From NCBI GenBank assembly GCA_035582835.1, contig JAYKAV010000955.1:273771-337770 (forward strand): a stretch of 64,000 nt of DNA, read 5' to 3'. The notes under the pieces were generated by a model. That model saw only the letters and a list, made by a program, of their open reading frames with translations, had not been told where the DNA came from and did not search any database. How positions within the stretch are numbered: the first letter of the stretch is position 1; each line of letters begins with the position of its first letter. The DNA comes from Phoebastria nigripes. Its lineage: Eukaryota > Chordata > Aves > Procellariiformes > Diomedeidae. Both the position numbers and the translations under genes were made by a program. Positions 62,101-64,000 of the stretch are shown here, piece by piece.

Positions 62101-64000
62101 GAAAGGTCAAAAGTGTGCCTGTCTTCGTGAAGAGGGAGACACCTGAGGATTTTGCAGATGCTTTTTCTAAAAGGTATTCCAAATACTTTAAAAAATTGTT
62201 TTCAGAAACAAAGCTGCAGAAAAATGTTAGAGTACTGCATGACAAGAATGACAATCTTCAAAAAAAGCCACTGGCATTAGCTGAGCAGCACGTTGCTAGC
62301 ACAGACATAGAGGATAAATCCTGCATTTCAAAACCTCAGGTCCTCCTTAGAAAATGAAACACGTTTAATTAATTGTTGTTTAATCTATACCAGGTATATA
62401 ACCAGTTCACAGAAAGAAGCAATGAATATTGGCACCTTCTCCAGAGGTCCACTTGCTTTAGCAATGCATCTGGACATCTTTATAATAAGATTTTTTAAAA
62501 GCATTTAATTGTGTCAAACCTCTGTAATGAAAATTTTGTATCACTAATTTGTCTAAGAATAAATTGTAGGCACCTGGCCACCTTTGGAATTTGCCTCTTT
62601 TTTTCCAGAAAAATATCCNCAAATTACAAAACTGTGAGATCTCCACAGACAACCTCCGACAGAATAAGCACTAAATAAGACCAACAAGGAATCCAACTAC
62701 TGCTGCATTACCACCACTGGCTGTGTCAAAAAAAGCATTCTGCAATTTCTGTACTCACAAAATGAGTTTACGAGGCAACCTTGACTGAGCTAGGAGGAGG
62801 AGGCTGAATATACTGAGAATACGGTATCAGAGCACTGGATTTCAGTTTCCCATTGGTTACACCATGATTTCCGTAAGTAGTTAGTTAGGTAATCATACAC
62901 CATGCCCCCCACCAACTCAGCATTTCCACTTGGTTTACCATTTCAGGGACTCACTCCAGATCATGTATTTTACCATGTTTCATTATCTAGTGTGAGCTCT
63001 GTCTATACAATACTGATTATTTTCTGCCAAAAAGACAAACCGACAATATGACTGTAGTATTCTGCCTGTCTCACAATGTTTGGATTTACTAAGCTTGACA
63101 GATGGTTAGACTTTATTACTGGCAAAATATTTCAATAGTGTGATAGCTGCAACTGATCCAGTTTCCTTAGGCTGTTCATTTCAGAGCTTATCACAGAGGG
63201 GCTGAAGCTCAAGGTCTGCAGACATGTCCAGATTAAGCTCAGCATGTCCTGAGATGGGAGGACAGAGCTACACTCTTATTCTGGTTTTGGTTTAGGTCAT
63301 GTTTATTTCTAAAGTTCATTGCAATCAAAATGCCCAGAATCTTCATCAAAGATTTACGTCCTATGGGAGGTTCACAGCCTTGCCCTAAGCCACTTGCCCA
63401 AATAACACTACTAGCGTATGAATCAAATGTGCAATCGAACCTCTGCTGCTAGGTATGTTTATGTGCATTAGAAAGTATGACATCTTGAGCCATCATGTAT
63501 GTTTTACTTCCAAACTTGGCTTTGCTGTTTCATATTAAAAATCAACATCAATCCATGTACGCTGCAGGATAAGTTTTCTTTCCCTGACTGCGGATACTTG
63601 TTATGTCAATGAAGGAAACTTCCTCTCTGCAGGTTTTATTTGAAACACTGGCTCATTCTAAAAAAAAACTTCCTAATGAGCAGCTTGGTGAAATTTCCTG
63701 CCAAATTATATATTTGACGCATTTTTTCGGCAATGCTGAATTGCTCATTTTTCTCTTGCTGCCCTCAGGAACAAACCAGATGCTCAGTGAGTTAACAGAC
63801 CGCTGACAAGGGGAAAAGATCTACTGCCCCAGAATCCATCAGCTGTATGTGCTAGGGTGTTTGTAAATACAGTTTTGACCACGTATCACAAGAAATAAAT
63901 CATTTGTGTATACACCTATCCTGAATAATTTGACGCAATTCAGTGTGCAGACCCTCTTTTTACAAAGTTAGTGTGCACAAGTTTCTGTTCACCCAATTCT
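56198..64000 (-). other. APBB1IP intron, continuing past the window
   Basis: No exon matching the expected EKYAVFKNPQ-like segment or the RA domain was found up to 64000. The intron before exon 56123-56197 is therefore at least 7.8 kb. One isolated open frame (62100-62357, +) is listed among the findings. Otherwise nothing recognisable. Confidence 0.65.

Overview
The window is avian nuclear DNA. It is AT-rich and intron-dominated with GT-AG splice sites. It carries chicken-repeat-1 (CR1) LINE tails ending in the bird-type octamer tract, and an LTR whose text matches a retroviral LTR that is abundant in bird genomes. Fifteen isolated single-base Ns suggest a draft assembly. No RNA gene, CRISPR array or bacterial-type operon was seen. 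Most open frames in the window are chance intronic frames.

Two protein-coding genes converge tail to tail. On the + strand (1 to about 23.5 kb) are 17 exons of a selenoprotein-O family protein, a pseudokinase-fold protein AMP-transferase. The 5' part lies before the window. All exon phases join, giving 437 codons up to an in-frame TGA. That TGA falls at the C-S-S-x position where selenoprotein O carries selenocysteine (U), followed by 18 more sense codons before TAG. The sequence differs enough from human SELENOO, and sits beside APBB1IP, that it looks like a paralogue rather than the SELENOO orthologue. A SECIS element, required for selenocysteine, was not found by eye.

On the - strand (29.9 kb to beyond 56.2 kb) are the last seven coding exons of APBB1IP (RIAM), a RAP1-GTP effector adaptor that links integrin activation and actin dynamics. 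They cover the linker after the RA domain, the complete PH domain and the proline-rich tail, with a canonical FPPPP Ena/VASP-binding motif. The N-terminal talin-binding region and RA domain are not in the window.

Between the genes (23.5-29.9 kb) lie 3' UTR and intergenic DNA with short tandem duplications. The introns hold a young CR1 tail (about 4.2-4.6 kb), a solo LTR (about 10.6-11.2 kb), an old CR1 relic beside an exon (about 12.3-12.7 kb), a 1.2 kb ancient CR1 (about 41.0-42.2 kb), a diverged dispersed repeat pair (3.8 and 7.9 kb), an inverted-repeat element (43.7 kb) and an intronic CpG-rich patch (39.2 kb). The two genes have no evident functional link. Their arrangement is simply convergent.
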